A stretch of DNA of 64,000 bases from Brevipalpus yothersi (lineage: Eukaryota; Arthropoda; Arachnida; Trombidiformes; Tenuipalpidae): positions 101,346 to 165,345 of the forward strand of contig QZCP01000170.1 in NCBI GenBank assembly GCA_003956705.1, read 5' to 3'. Positions 21,982 through 32,922 of this stretch are shown here, one piece after another. Every line of letters starts with the position of its first letter. Within the stretch, counting starts at the first letter, position 1. The translations under genes were made by a program, and so were the position numbers. The notes under the pieces were generated by a model. It was not told where the DNA came from and made no database searches. It was given only the letters and a program-made list of their open reading frames with translations.

Positions 21982-22820
21982 ATTTTATATCGGCTGAGTG
22001 TATTATTGTCTTCCGCATAGGTTTACAATCACAATTTTCTTCTAAGGGCAAAATGATGACTGAGAACCTTGAGAAAAGATAAGAAAATCATTGATTAATC
22101 ATTTTCTGTTGTGATTCAGGGCCAAGTTGAAGCCTGACTACTGATCACTGTGGAGACCTTTTTTGTGGGCCATGATCAACATGTCCCTGAGTCTCTCGAT
22201 GGGGAAATCGAGTCATTTAGGTAGGACGTTAAGTTGCTTTTAATACTTCGAAGTGATCGGAAAGATAAAGTCGCTCAAAAATTAATTTAAAATTCACACG
22301 TGAACTCATGATAAAACACAGATGAACACGTAACGCTTCATTTTGCAATAACTAACAACATTGAATAGTATCACTTCTCAATCGTAGCAATATTTGTCGG
22401 TGTTTCATTATCTTCTATCAGCTCCTGAACTAGAGTCAAAGAGCTCGTACAAAACACATACAGGTATATCATCATTTGAACCAGTTTATTGACATGTTGA
22501 TTATCTTGGTCATATTTATTTATTTTTTTTTGTATCATTACAAAAAAATGATCATAATTTAGTGAGATGATGTGGTTGGTGAAAAGGAGTTTTCAGATAA
22601 GGCCATTTGTTCGGGTCATGATATGATATCTCTTATCTGGGTAAGGAATGGCTGATGGATATTTTTGATGCAATGAAAAGATGAAAATTTATTGATAAAT
22701 CTTGATGGATGTCTCGTTAATATTCCAGAAAAGCTTGGTCAACATTGTCCTCTGAATCTATGTTACTTTCAATTGAACCGATCACTGACAATCGAAAATT
22801 CTGACACAATGAAAGAGTTC
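21982..22820. other. Intergenic between convergent SMYD 5 and PSI copy B
   Basis: No gene or repeat recognised. The last 200 bp presumably hold the 3' UTR of the - strand gene. Confidence 0.4.
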
Positions 22821-24917
22821 TCAATTCAATTCTGATGACTTTTTTGCCATTTCGTTAAGATTTTCATCACTCTTAGATTGTGATTTCAGGAGTGCTAGAT
22901 CAAGATTCAATCCTTTTGGATGTTTACCAGAAGGAGTTCGCTTTTTTGTCATCTTGGTAGTTTTAGTAGATTCAGAGGTTTTCGGAGTCTCAGAAGCCTT
23001 AGAAGCTTTGACAGTTTTAGTAGCACTGGGAACTTTTGGAGTGGTGGGAATTATTGGAGTTTTTGGACTATCTTTTTCTTCAGAAGCCTTCTGATCTGTA
23101 TCTGTTTTTTCAGGAGATTTTGGAACTTCAGGGGCTTTCCTCGGTTCCATCTCCTTATAGTCCATCTTCTTTTCCAACGATACCGATTTTCCAACAGTCT
23201 CCTTTTTTTTAGATTTCTTAGCGTACATGTATACCCCGGTAATAAGAATAATAGCGATAATTATTAGTAATAAAATCAGAATCCACATAAAATTAGATGG
23301 ACCATCAATGGAAGGCTCAACATGGATTTTCATCGGTCCTCCAGTAGATCGAATAAAGTTGATTGAACAATTTTTCGGGTCATAAATATCGATATCACTG
23401 GCTGAATATTTATTATCAGAATATTTAACATTATCTATTTGTTTACCAGCTATTTCGAAATATACCTCCTCCCCAAAATTGATATTCAATTTATATGGGA
23501 CAGAAATTGTGACCTCAAACTTTCCGCCTGTTAAATTTTTGTATTCCACGGTTCCATTGAAGCATTGATAATTCTCGATGTTGGAATCAGATTGCTTGTC
23601 AATACATGCAGAGCCACTCCAAATACAAGGATTGTAATATCCAAGCATGGTACATGTTTCACATGATGGAAACTCAAAACATTCTAGAATCGGAAGTAAC
23701 TTTGGCCCATTATAATAATGATCATATGGTAAGAAAACAAATAATCCTTTCCTACTTTCAACAAAATCTCTAGGATAAACATTTATTTGATCCAAATCTC
23801 TGGGACATTCGATTTCACTGATGTTTTTGACTAGATCGCAAATGTGAATATCTCTGAACGTTATATTACCTATGATGAGTTTCATTTTCTCTACCTCATG
23901 GTTAAGCCAATAAATATCACGAATTCTGTTTTCGAATGGAAATTTATAACTAACCCCTCTCTTGTTGTAAATATATATCAACATTTCATACGGATCGCTA
24001 CAATTTTTGGCCACAACTTTCACATCACTCATCCAATCTTTCAGTACCAGCAAATTGTTGGAATATTCTCCTTTTTTACAATTCTCAACTGCTTCTTTCA
24101 TTTCATCCAATATGGTGAGAAATGGGTACACATCTAATTCAATGCCATTCCAGTTCTGAACACACAGGGAAGGCTCAGGATATGAGGGAACAAAAAAAAT
24201 TCTTCCCGTGCAATTCAAGCTTATCGCTGTGATTTGAGGACCTTCCGATATGGATCCATCCTCTTTTGGTTGAACGATTTTCAAGATTAAATCCCTCTTT
24301 CCTGAAAGTGAGTTGTAAATTATATACAGATCATCATCCCAAAAGAATGGTACTCCATAAGACCACCTAAGACCCTCTTCTTCTGGCGGTGGAGGTTTAT
24401 CGGTAATATTTCCACTAAAATCCATGGGTGAAAGAAAAAACGTTGAATTTTGAGACGTTGCATTACTTATAGCCCAAACGAAATCACTTCCAACCGATTG
24501 AGGAGCCAAGCGTAATCCTTCCGTTATATTGAATGCTTCCTTCCTCTTCAATTCTGAAATACTCAGTAGAACAAATTCTTGTTCATAAGAACACACAATA
24601 AATTCTCGATCTTTACCAGCCAGAAACATATCCGCTACTTCATATCCAGCATATTCTGCTCGACTGAAATTCAAATATTCATTATCAATCAGGACGGTAA
24701 AGGAATCATACTCAACGTTAAAATCCACTATCGATACGAAAACATCATTGAATTGAATGAAATCACTTGATTTGTGGGATGAGCAAACCAGCAACAAGCT
24801 AAACACTAATATGTGACGATATATTGTCTTGAAACGTTTGGATTGTCTTACAACGGTTGAAGTTTTTGACCATTGATTATTCATGAACGACTGCATTGGT
24901 AATCGATAGAGCATCAA
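22821..24917 (-). CDS. Single-pass membrane protein with PSI domain, copy B
   Basis: 698 residues, one exon. It has the same plan as the 17640 copy: ectodomain about 50-410, PSI domain 413-452 (CETCTMLGYYNPCIWSG), membrane-proximal domain about 463-536, membrane helix 543-566, then a 132-residue tail rich in Lys/Thr/Ser/Pro repeats (TPK, TSEST, KASE) ending in GLNLDLALLKSQSKSDENLN. The tail's conserved end recurs in the relic at 1081-1233. The N-terminus differs: where copy A has ATGTTTCAAGC, this copy has ACGTTTCAAGAC, so the ancestral start is lost and the first usable ATG lies further upstream. This puts about 35 residues before the hydrophobic leader (HILVFSLLLVCSS). Receptor-like function is inferred from architecture. 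Confidence 0.8.
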   Translation of the reverse strand: MMLYRLPMQSFMNNQWSKTSTVVRQSKRFKTIYRHILVFSLLLVCSSHKSSDFIQFNDVFVSIVDFNVEYDSFTVLIDNEYLNFSRAEYAGYEVADMFLAGKDREFIVCSYEQEFVLLSISELKRKEAFNITEGLRLAPQSVGSDFVWAISNATSQNSTFFLSPMDFSGNITDKPPPPEEEGLRWSYGVPFFWDDDLYIIYNSLSGKRDLILKIVQPKEDGSISEGPQITAISLNCTGRIFFVPSYPEPSLCVQNWNGIELDVYPFLTILDEMKEAVENCKKGEYSNNLLVLKDWMSDVKVVAKNCSDPYEMLIYIYNKRGVSYKFPFENRIRDIYWLNHEVEKMKLIIGNITFRDIHICDLVKNISEIECPRDLDQINVYPRDFVESRKGLFVFLPYDHYYNGPKLLPILECFEFPSCETCTMLGYYNPCIWSGSACIDKQSDSNIENYQCFNGTVEYKNLTGGKFEVTISVPYKLNINFGEEVYFEIAGKQIDNVKYSDNKYSASDIDIYDPKNCSINFIRSTGGPMKIHVEPSIDGPSNFMWILILLLIIIAIILITGVYMYAKKSKKKETVGKSVSLEKKMDYKEMEPRKAPEVPKSPEKTDTDQKASEEKDSPKTPIIPTTPKVPSATKTVKASKASETPKTSESTKTTKMTKKRTPSGKHPKGLNLDLALLKSQSKSDENLNEMAKKSSELN

Positions 24918-25609
24918 TCAGGTGAAATCAATTAATGAACAGAATTCTCTCGAATCTTTTCCGTTATCCAATATTTGTAACAATGGTTTCCTCTTCAGAT
25001 ATCAATTGTGAAAATACAGTTTGAAGAATCCAGAGTGAAAATGAATGTTTTTCTCAACTTTCGTTCATATCTGGACGAATTGAAGAGCAGCGAGGAAAGT
25101 TTGAATAAGCTATTGATTTCAGAAAATTCTGTCAACCACACAACTGCTAGAACCATAATATGGTATGATAATCACGGGAAGAAATGATATCTTCATTAAT
25201 TATACATAAATTAACAAAGACTACTCAATGGTCTCCAAATTTTTGCGGATAGTTGATTTTATTTACCATGCATGCAAGTTTTGAAGTCTGTTGAAATCTG
25301 TTAATGAGCTGGTAATCAAGTGAGGTTCCACAAAATCTGAGAATGAAAGATAACTGGAAAATTTTTATCTACCTTGACTTTGAAGTGAATCAGGGAAGCT
25401 CAATGAAAATAAAAATACGCTAGAAAACACAATAAACACAAGTACAACTACATCATGTAACTATGATTTGAAAATATTTCTTTCACATCCATGATGATGG
25501 TCATCACAATGAGTTACATTCAAATTCATCAAACATCACATGTATCTGTGAGTGAGTGTTATTATTATTATTTAATGAGGATTATATATAATTTCTTTCT
25601 AGTTTCACA
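24918..25609. other. Intergenic, divergent promoters
   Basis: Lies between two divergent membrane-protein genes. No motif beyond AT-rich DNA was recognised. Confidence 0.4.
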
Positions 25610-25704
25610 ATGTTTTTTGTCACATTTTCTTATTACTTGTCCTATTTTTCAAGTGTTTCGGGTGTAAATATTTTCTCATCACACTCGAAAATACTATTCT
25701 GCAA

Positions 25705-26196
25705 ATGTTATACAACAATAATTCAAATCAGTCGTTATTGTCATCGATTGATTCTCAAGATTCCCAGTCTGTTAAAATATCATGGTTTCGAATATATATG
25801 ATAATATTGATCATAGTATTAATACTTTTTGCGTTGATTATTTTCTTATATCTACTAATAAATTGGTTATGCAAAGCAACAAGTAAAATAAGAGTGAGCA
25901 AGATTGGAAAAAATAGATCATTGGATATGCCCTCAAGTAAATCAACGGTCACCCAAATTTCGACTAGTTTTTCGCCAATCGATAAATCCAAGGAGAGAAC
26001 TGAGATTCCGGTGGCGATGAGAGATTCACCAGGATCTCTTGTGGTTGAAAAACGTAAACTTGAATCAAGTCCAGTTCTACCAGTCTCCTTAGAACCTCTC
26101 GGATTTAATAGTGATCCAAGATCTCAAGAAACGGCAGTCATCTGGCATAATGGTAAACAATCTGAGCAAGCAGCTAAAAATTCTGAATTCACTTGA
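25705..26196 (+). CDS. Small single-pass membrane protein, unknown family
   Basis: 163 residues in the open frame. A strong membrane helix (about residues 30-53, IYMIILIIVLILFALIIFLY) is followed by a basic stretch and a Ser/Thr/Pro-rich tail. The plan matches the membrane segment and tail of the PSI family, and the basic KxSKxxK motif after the helix is similar, so it may be a shortened member. A leader-like frame at 25610 (MFFVTFSYYLSYFSS) could be joined through a weak intron (about 25655-25737) to give it a signal peptide; this is inference. It is followed directly by a SMYD relic. Confidence 0.45.
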   Translation: MLYNNNSNQSLLSSIDSQDSQSVKISWFRIYMIILIIVLILFALIIFLYLLINWLCKATSKIRVSKIGKNRSLDMPSSKSTVTQISTSFSPIDKSKERTEIPVAMRDSPGSLVVEKRKLESSPVLPVSLEPLGFNSDPRSQETAVIWHNGKQSEQAAKNSEFT

Positions 26197-26225
26197 TTGG
26201 AGCATGATATATTTAAATAAGGAGA

Positions 26226-26570
26226 TTATGACATTGCGTCCCCGGCGATTGGTGAACTCTCAATTAGAACACCTCTCGTGATTAACAAAAAGGTCCCAAA
26301 TGGATGTTGGAGGGAAGAAAAATTAGGACGAAGCAGAAGCTTGCTAAAATGTGCCAAAATTTTTGTATACAATGTAAGTGTCATTGCAATTATATTCTCG
26401 TCAATCATATCAAGGAACTAATAGAACAGAGGCCGAATCTTATCGGGAAACATGATAGGAAATACGATTTTTGCGATGGGAAATTCGAGAGTTCAAAGCA
26501 ATTCGATGAGCTACAAGTGGATTATATTTCGTTCAATGATGAGCTGATGATGGTAATTTAAGATTGAAAA
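26226..26570 (+). pseudogene. SMYD relic (post-SET and tail)
   Basis: The remains follow the order of SMYD copy 6: RTPLVI (ETPMID in the gene) and REEK (PREEK in the gene). After a frame change comes KLAKMCQNFCIQCKCHC (the post-SET FFxCxCxRC region), and near the end YISFNDELMMVI (CYALNDELLTFY). Spacing is shortened and frames shift at least once. It sits 540 bp upstream of the intact copy 6, so it is probably the wreck of a tandem duplicate. Confidence 0.55.
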
Positions 26571-27106
26571 GAAGAAGAGATCTAAACTTATCTCCTGTAA
26601 ATCCATACTCATCAGCTGAGTTAAAATTTTCCCCAATTTTTGATAAAGTCATACGTTAAGAGTAAAACACTCGCATCAAGAGGACGTTAAAAGTTGATAA
26701 CTCAATTGATCGAGACTCTGAGTCGATCACTAGTTACTCATAAACATTGTCTCAGAGATCATTTATTAACACAATCTATGAGATCATGAGTGGAAGTTCA
26801 AAGTCAAGTTTGATAAATGCATGATTTGTCAATGATCAATGATTAAACTTGATTGCAAAAAACTTGGGCAATAAAAATTTTCGCAAGATGACACCATCAT
26901 CCTAGTCTTTCTTGGATGTTTCTTGAGATCCAATTTTTTTTGGCTGGTCAAAGTTGACAATAAAGTTTTTTTCGTGAGCATATTGTTGAAATTTGGTTGA
27001 TTTTTTTCTCGAAAATCCGCTTACATGTGGCCATAAATCCGATTAATCAATAGATGATTGATACCAGATCGAAGTTGGACCAGTGTTTTCTGTTGATTCA
27101 GTTGAA
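26571..27106. other. Spacer upstream of SMYD copy 6
   Basis: No gene or distinct repeat seen. It presumably carries the promoter of copy 6. Confidence 0.35.
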
Positions 27107-28301
27107 ATGGTAAAATATCAGCCAGGAGAAGTGATCTCTGAATGTTATCCATTCGCACACTGTATTGATTCACCTTTTGTGGACAAAGGATGCCATTATT
27201 GTTTGAAAGACAGGTAAGTATCGAATTATGTCATATATTTCATCATCCACTTAAATCATCTTCTCCATCTTGTCCAGCTCAGCTCTTCGAAAATGTTCCA
27301 AATGCAAAGTGGCCCGCTACTGTAGCACTACATGTCAAGCTGAAGATTGGAAAAATGTGCATAAACATGAGTGTGAAATTTTTCTAAGAGGATCACCAGA
27401 ATCAAGAGGAGATTTACTTGAAAATTGTAGCATTCGATTAGCCCTTCGAATTGTTCTACTCCTTCAAGATCATCCTAAGAAAGCGACCGAAGAGGTTTCG
27501 ACTTTTGATGGCAAGAGAAGCTTCAATTCGTTGATGAGCCACAGTGAAGAAATATCTAAACAAACACATAAGACTCTCATGTTGAAGAAAACTTGGTTCG
27601 ACTCATTCAGGCAACTGAATATTGACTGGGAAAATTTTTTGGAATTATACGGTAAAGTGACCATAAACTCATTCCAGATCTCTAATTTCATGACTTCTGA
27701 CGGAGCTGGACTTTATATCGCTACCTCAGTATTTGATCACAGCTGTCAACCCAATGCTTCACAAGTTTTTGATGGACTTAAAATGCAAGTACGAGCTGTT
27801 AAAGAATTTGATACAGAAATCGAAACACCTATGATTGACTATTGTGATCAATACCTTCCAAGAGAAGAGAAACGAAAGATCTTGAAAGACCATTATTTTT
27901 TCGACTGTAACTGCATTCGATGCATGAATCCAGATAAGGAACGAGATAATGATATGATTCGATTGAAAATTCTTTCAGATAAATTTTTCTCTGCCAAAGA
28001 TGATCACAAAAATCTGTTGACCGGAATTAAGCTCTCTGAGCTCCACTTGAAACATTTCCCTTTGCCCTCCGTACCATTAACTATGACATATTTTAATTTA
28101 GCTTCCACATGCTATGCATTGAATGATGAGCTACTGACTTTCTATGAGAAAAAACTGTTCGACAATATGCTTATAACCCAAGGTACCGAGCATTCCCTTT
28201 GGAAAAAAATTTTTGGTGAAGTCAACCGCTCCTTTTCATCAAATTCTTCTTTGTCTCAGGGTTTCCAAGAATCCTCCCAAATAATACCAGCTATTTATTA
28301 A
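27107..28301 (+). CDS. SMYD-like SET/MYND protein (copy 6), full length
   Basis: Exons 27107-27213 and 27278-28301; 376 residues, the longest copy. MYND finger CHYC ... CSKCKVARYC ... C ... HKHEC (about residues 29-65). The SET core has GAGLYIATSVFDHSCQPN, Tyr in MIDYCDQYLPREEK, and post-SET CNCIRC. A helical tail of about 110 residues (LSELHLKHFPLPSVPLTMTY and onward) resembles the TPR-like C-lobe of SMYD proteins. The canonical NHSC Asn is Asp, as in all local copies. Of the local copies this has the best claim to be functional. It may methylate lysines on histone or non-histone targets; arthropods often have expanded SMYD sets of unknown substrate. Confidence 0.88.
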
Positions 28302-28943
28302 TATATACCACTTTGCATCTTACATCTAATCGTCTTTTTGTACGGTGTAGAAGATTCTATCTTAGAGGTGCTAAATTTACCTAAAGTTGCCATCCCAAGT
28401 CAGCTTAAAGCGTAAGCTTAATGTGATGAAAAAATCACTCGGTCATGCTTAACTAACTGCTTGGCTGTTTCAACTACTACTCTGCTAAATTAGAGAGATT
28501 CAAAATAAATTCTTCTTTTTGCTAATCTAGAAAACTTAGAGATTTGAACAGACTCTATAGTTTCGCTTACTTACTGATTGCTTGATAATTGATTATTGAA
28601 ATGATTGAAATTGATAACTTTTCAGTTATGAACTCAACTAGAGCAGACTTTCATCACTTTTTTTTTAAATTATTTTCTTTTCATCTGGTCCCATCAGATG
28701 TTAATTCATGTGCATATTCTATGAAAAACAATTGCTGAAGACTTTTAGATCATGATGAATTCAGCATAAGCTTTGAGGTAAATGGAATCTAGTTTGAAAA
28801 TGAATCAAAAAATGAGCATCTGTCACATTGTAGGATCATTTAACATTCACGATTAATCTTGGCAAAGACATATATATACATGTATATGTATATGGATAAC
28901 TCTTATTACTTGAATTTTAAAATTAATTAATTGTTCCAAAGGT
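28302..28943. other. Spacer, promoter of carboxylesterase copy 2
   Basis: An alternating TATATATACATGTATATG tract at about 28871-28890, 55-75 bp before the esterase ATG, may serve as a TATA region. Nothing else recognised. Confidence 0.4.
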
Positions 28944-30744
28944 ATGGATCAGTTCTTATTCTTTGGTGCATTCTTTGCAATCATCATAAATACATCGATC
29001 TCGGTTCCTGAAACTCCGATAGTGCAAACAACAGATGGTCCAATTGTTGGATCAATAAAAAGTGGTAAGAATGGAAATATTTATCATTTTTACGGTATTC
29101 CATATGCTGAACCACCGATCGGTAAATTACGCTTCATGAAGCCCATGAGAAATAAGCTTCGAAAAGATATTTACAAGGCTACTCAAGTTAAGCCCGAATG
29201 TATGCATTTCAATCAATTTTTGCGATATGTCCACGTTCCTGTTAGCGAGAACTGTTTATATCTCAACATTTTGGTGACCGAAAATGCTTTCCGAAATTCT
29301 AACAAAACGAAACGACCAGTAATGTTTTGGATTCATGGCGGAGGCTATATATATGGATCTGGGGGACAATTTCCATTTTTGAGTGACGTTCTTGTGTCCA
29401 GTCAAGATATCATTCTTGTTACCATCAATTATCGACTCGATATTTTTGGTTTCCTTTATCATGATAAGATCCCGGAATTCATTGGTAATCAAGGTCTGTG
29501 GGATCAAAATATGGCTTTGAGATGGGTGAAAAGCAATATCGCAGCTTTCGGTGGAGATCCTAATAGTATCACTATTTTCGGTGAAAGTGTCGGAGGAGCT
29601 GACGTTCTTCTCCATATGTCATCTCCATATGCAACTGGCTTATTTACTCGAGCTATTGCCCAGAGTAGTGCTCCACTTCTTATCACTTATCAAGCGAATC
29701 TTCGAACCTCTGTTTCAACGGATATAGTTCTAGAACGATCAGGATGCAAGGAAGCTAAAAATCGACTCGAATGTCTTCAATCAATTCCTGCTGATCAACT
29801 TTTACTCTTAGTTCCCGATAAGCCACTTGTTTTTGGTAACATTTACGGTGATGAATATGTGCCTGTTGGCCAGAATGATCTATTCCTGGGAGATTCCTAT
29901 GTAAATGATGTCGATCTGCTTTTCGGTCGAACTCATGATGATGCCTCACCTCTCATGTCTAGTTTATGGTACCAGCTGTTTAGTATACCAAAATTAACAT
30001 ATCAAGATGCCCTAGACATGATCTCGTTGACATTCAAACCGGAAGCTGTGCAACAGGTTGCTCGATGGTATGTCGGTGAGCCTGGTGAAAAGATTCCATC
30101 ACAACAGATACGTTATGGGGTACGTGCCTTGGCCACTGATGTTCTTTTCGGTGTCGATTTTGAAGTTGGTCGCCGGTATGCTCTTCGTCAGCGAATTGGA
30201 TCAACTAATGCCTACATTGTGGCTCACAATCCACGAAAGAACATGAGACCAGTGTGTACATTGGATAGAAGGTATGGTGTGTGTCATGAAGATGATTTGA
30301 TATTTATCTTTGGACAACCTTTCGAGAATCCAAAAGCCTACAGTGATGAAGATAGGGTGGTTAGTGGAAATATGATGGAAGTTTGGGCAAATTTTGCAAG
30401 AACAGGGTAAGAAACACTGTTTCCATAGATTGAAAATTACATGTTTCTCCATGTTTGTTACATTGTTTTCTAGAAAAGCTCCTTGGCCAGCCTGGAAAGT
30501 CTCTGGAAAGGGTCCTATTGATGTTCCAGTTATATTCTTCTCACCCAAAAATCCTATGGAAATCAATGATTATCCAGCACAAAGTTTTATTGATAGATAT
30601 GAATTTTTTAAGAAAAATTTCATTCCAAAATTGATAGTTCTTGACCAATATCCTATCGAACAGCAAATCAAATATGATCGAACTTCAAACCGATCAGAAT
30701 ATTGGTCTGCTCATATTCCACAGGTTAATAACGAACGTCTCTAA
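28944..30744 (+). CDS. Type-B carboxylesterase (cholinesterase-like), copy 2
   Basis: Exons 28944-30406 and 30474-30744, intron 67 bp; 577 residues. It has the same intron position and phase, and an identical exon 2 length (271 bp), as the copy on the - strand at 10926-12708. Signal peptide about 1-20; GIPYAEPPIGKLRF; ENCLYLNI (102-109; EDCL in most family members); HGGG oxyanion loop at 131-134; nucleophile Ser215 in FGESVGG; His in GVCHEDDLIF. The catalytic acid is Asp in THDDASPLM. It ends IPQVNNERL like its paralogue, with no anchor. A secreted esterase; the substrate (xenobiotic, hormone or lipid ester) cannot be told. Confidence 0.9.
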
Positions 30745-30913
30745 TGGAACATATCAATCGATCCCGTTGTAATAATCATGATGGAGTAGATAGCTATTCA
30801 CAGTATGTACAGTACAAACACGATAGAAACAACAAAAGCCACTTTGACTGTAGATCAGTTTTTGATAGACTACAAATCATGTGATTATCTTGAAAATTTT
30901 GTTTGTATTTGAA

Positions 30914-30919
30914 AATAAA
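30914..30919 (+). promoter_or_regulatory. Poly(A) signal of carboxylesterase copy 2
   Basis: AATAAA 170 bp past the stop codon at 30744. Confidence 0.5.
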
Positions 30920-31357
30920 ATGAATAACTCTTTTGCTTCACAGTGTCATTGCTAGCTGGGAGATAATTTGGGAATAATTGTTCATTTGACATAAAAAACA
31001 TTTGTTTTCTACTAACTTTCACTACTGATGTTATCAAAACAAAATTTTTAACAGTCCTGAGAATATTAATACTTTCACTTTTCCAGAATCAAAGATGAAA
31101 TAAAGGAGGAATTATGGTTAGTGATACAATATGAGACACCAGCAATGAAAATAAAAATATTAAAAATCAATTTAATTCCAAGTAAATTTATATAATCAGT
31201 ATATTCTCGGAAAAATGGAACATTTCCGATAAAGTAAGGACAATATTAATAAATATACTTTGAGCAATTCATTTCAACATGGATGAGGTAAGCTCCAATT
31301 CGAACATAAATATTCCAATAATTCATCTTCCATTGCATTTGAACCAGCTACTCTTGC
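30920..31357. other. Intergenic between convergent genes
   Basis: No gene recognised. Confidence 0.35.
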
Positions 31358-32047
31358 TCACTCTTTTTTGGCGAAAATAATTTTTTTCTTGGTTTCCACT
31401 ACTAATTGTTCATCCTTCTTTCTCTCAACACGATAGCTAATTTGCACAGATTTCCTGTAATATCTAGATCGAAATGAAGGTCGTGACCTACCAGCCATTT
31501 TAGGTTGTCCTTCTTCTTTAACGGATCCGGAAGCTGGCACTTTTGGTTTCGTTGCATTTCTTGATGAGCTTTCTTTTGGTCTTACTGAGTCTTGTGATCC
31601 TTCATGGCCTTGCTGGACTCCTTGCATTTTCTCTTTTGCATCTGAATTCTGTTGTTGATCATTCTCTTGAACACTATCATCTTGTGGGTCATTTGACTGA
31701 CCACTTGGTTGGTGAGCATTTTGATGGGAATTTGGTCCAACATTTTGACGAGCATTCGGTTGAGCATTTGGAATTCTTTGAGAATCAGATGGTGGTAGCC
31801 AGTCCATTTTTTCCATTTCACTAATTGAGAGGTGATCATATATGAATACCAATTAGACACAAATAATCATTGACACAAGATGATGGTTGTTCACTAGAAG
31901 ATTAACTTACCGTTGTATCAAACTGGAAAGTCTTATACTGTTGAAACGATCGATTAGTTCCATCGGATCTTCATTATTGATCAAACACTCAGCAATATCA
32001 TGGAGTTCTTCAAATTCAGGACAGTTGATATCTCCAGCCTCTTCCAT
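31358..32047 (-). CDS. Gln/Asn-rich low-complexity protein, unknown
   Basis: Exons 32047-31911 and 31820-31358 join in phase 2 (GTAAGT donor, ATTAG acceptor) to give 199 residues. The first 45 residues are acidic and leucine-rich (CPEFEELHDIAECLINNEDP), likely helical. Residues 50-150 are rich in Gln, Asn, Ser and Pro, with a run of NxxxNAxxN (NAQPNARQNVGPNSHQNAHQ). The last 50 are strongly basic (RSRPSFRSRYYRKS ... KKKIIFAKKE), like a nuclear or RNA-binding tail. I do not recognise a family. Exon structure and bias make it a credible gene. Confidence 0.6.
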
Positions 32048-32922
32048 GATCGAATTGAGAACTGATTATTCCCAAATATTTGGGTGGAAAAAATTGTGTA
32101 CTCTGATACAAATAAGACACTAAGTTTTTTGATTGAACACCGAAACAATTAGAATGGCTCTCATGAAAGTTTTTTAGAGAAAAGAGAAAACATTTTCTAT
32201 TCATTCTGGATTCTCGCGAATGTAACATCTTTGATGTTGATTCATTCGTTTAGTGATGAGTTGATTGGACAAAAAGGTAAATAATTGATCATGAATTGCA
32301 ATCATTTGCATCCAGCAATATTGAGAAGAAGAAAGAAAAGTTTTGAACTTTAAAGCTATTGGACAATGTAAATGTATCAACTGGGGAGAAGAATCGAAAG
32401 AAAAACTCTTTCCCATTACTTATCTTGATTTCGAATACAATTTGCATATCATGTGCCCATTTGATTTGCTCATTGAGAGCATACACACTAATCTTGCTTT
32501 CTGATCTTTGCCCACTATCCGTCAATCTTGATTATTAACGAGATTATCACTCCCATCATCTGATCAGAAACATCAATAATTTCTATTTTTCTCAACAAGA
32601 TGGAAGTTTCAAGAAGAAGAATCAATTTAATCAATTGAAAAGAAGATGTTGTGTTCCAGATCATTCTTCCAACGAGATCTGATAGATTATCCAATGTAGA
32701 TCATTAGATTTTACAGTAGTTTGCTGGACAAGCCACTCTTTCAGAAACAATTCATTGGTGATTCCTTGAATAGTTTTGAGCATTTATTGAATTTTGACCA
32801 TGTTCACGGAGAATCAAGGCGTAATAGTTTCACTGATTCAAAAGGTAAAGGTATAAAAAATTCTGCAAAGCTAATCAGTTGATTTTATGCCTACTGATAC
32901 AACTCATCAATTCACCAGATGA
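32048..32922. other. Intergenic, nothing assigned
   Basis: A - strand frame at 32289-32525 has an A-rich coding look but no start context, splice partner or paralogue, and is left unassigned. Confidence 0.35.

Noticed and set aside
32289..32525. Possible - strand exon
   Set aside because: Reasonable composition, but no acceptor/donor pair that links it in phase to a neighbour.
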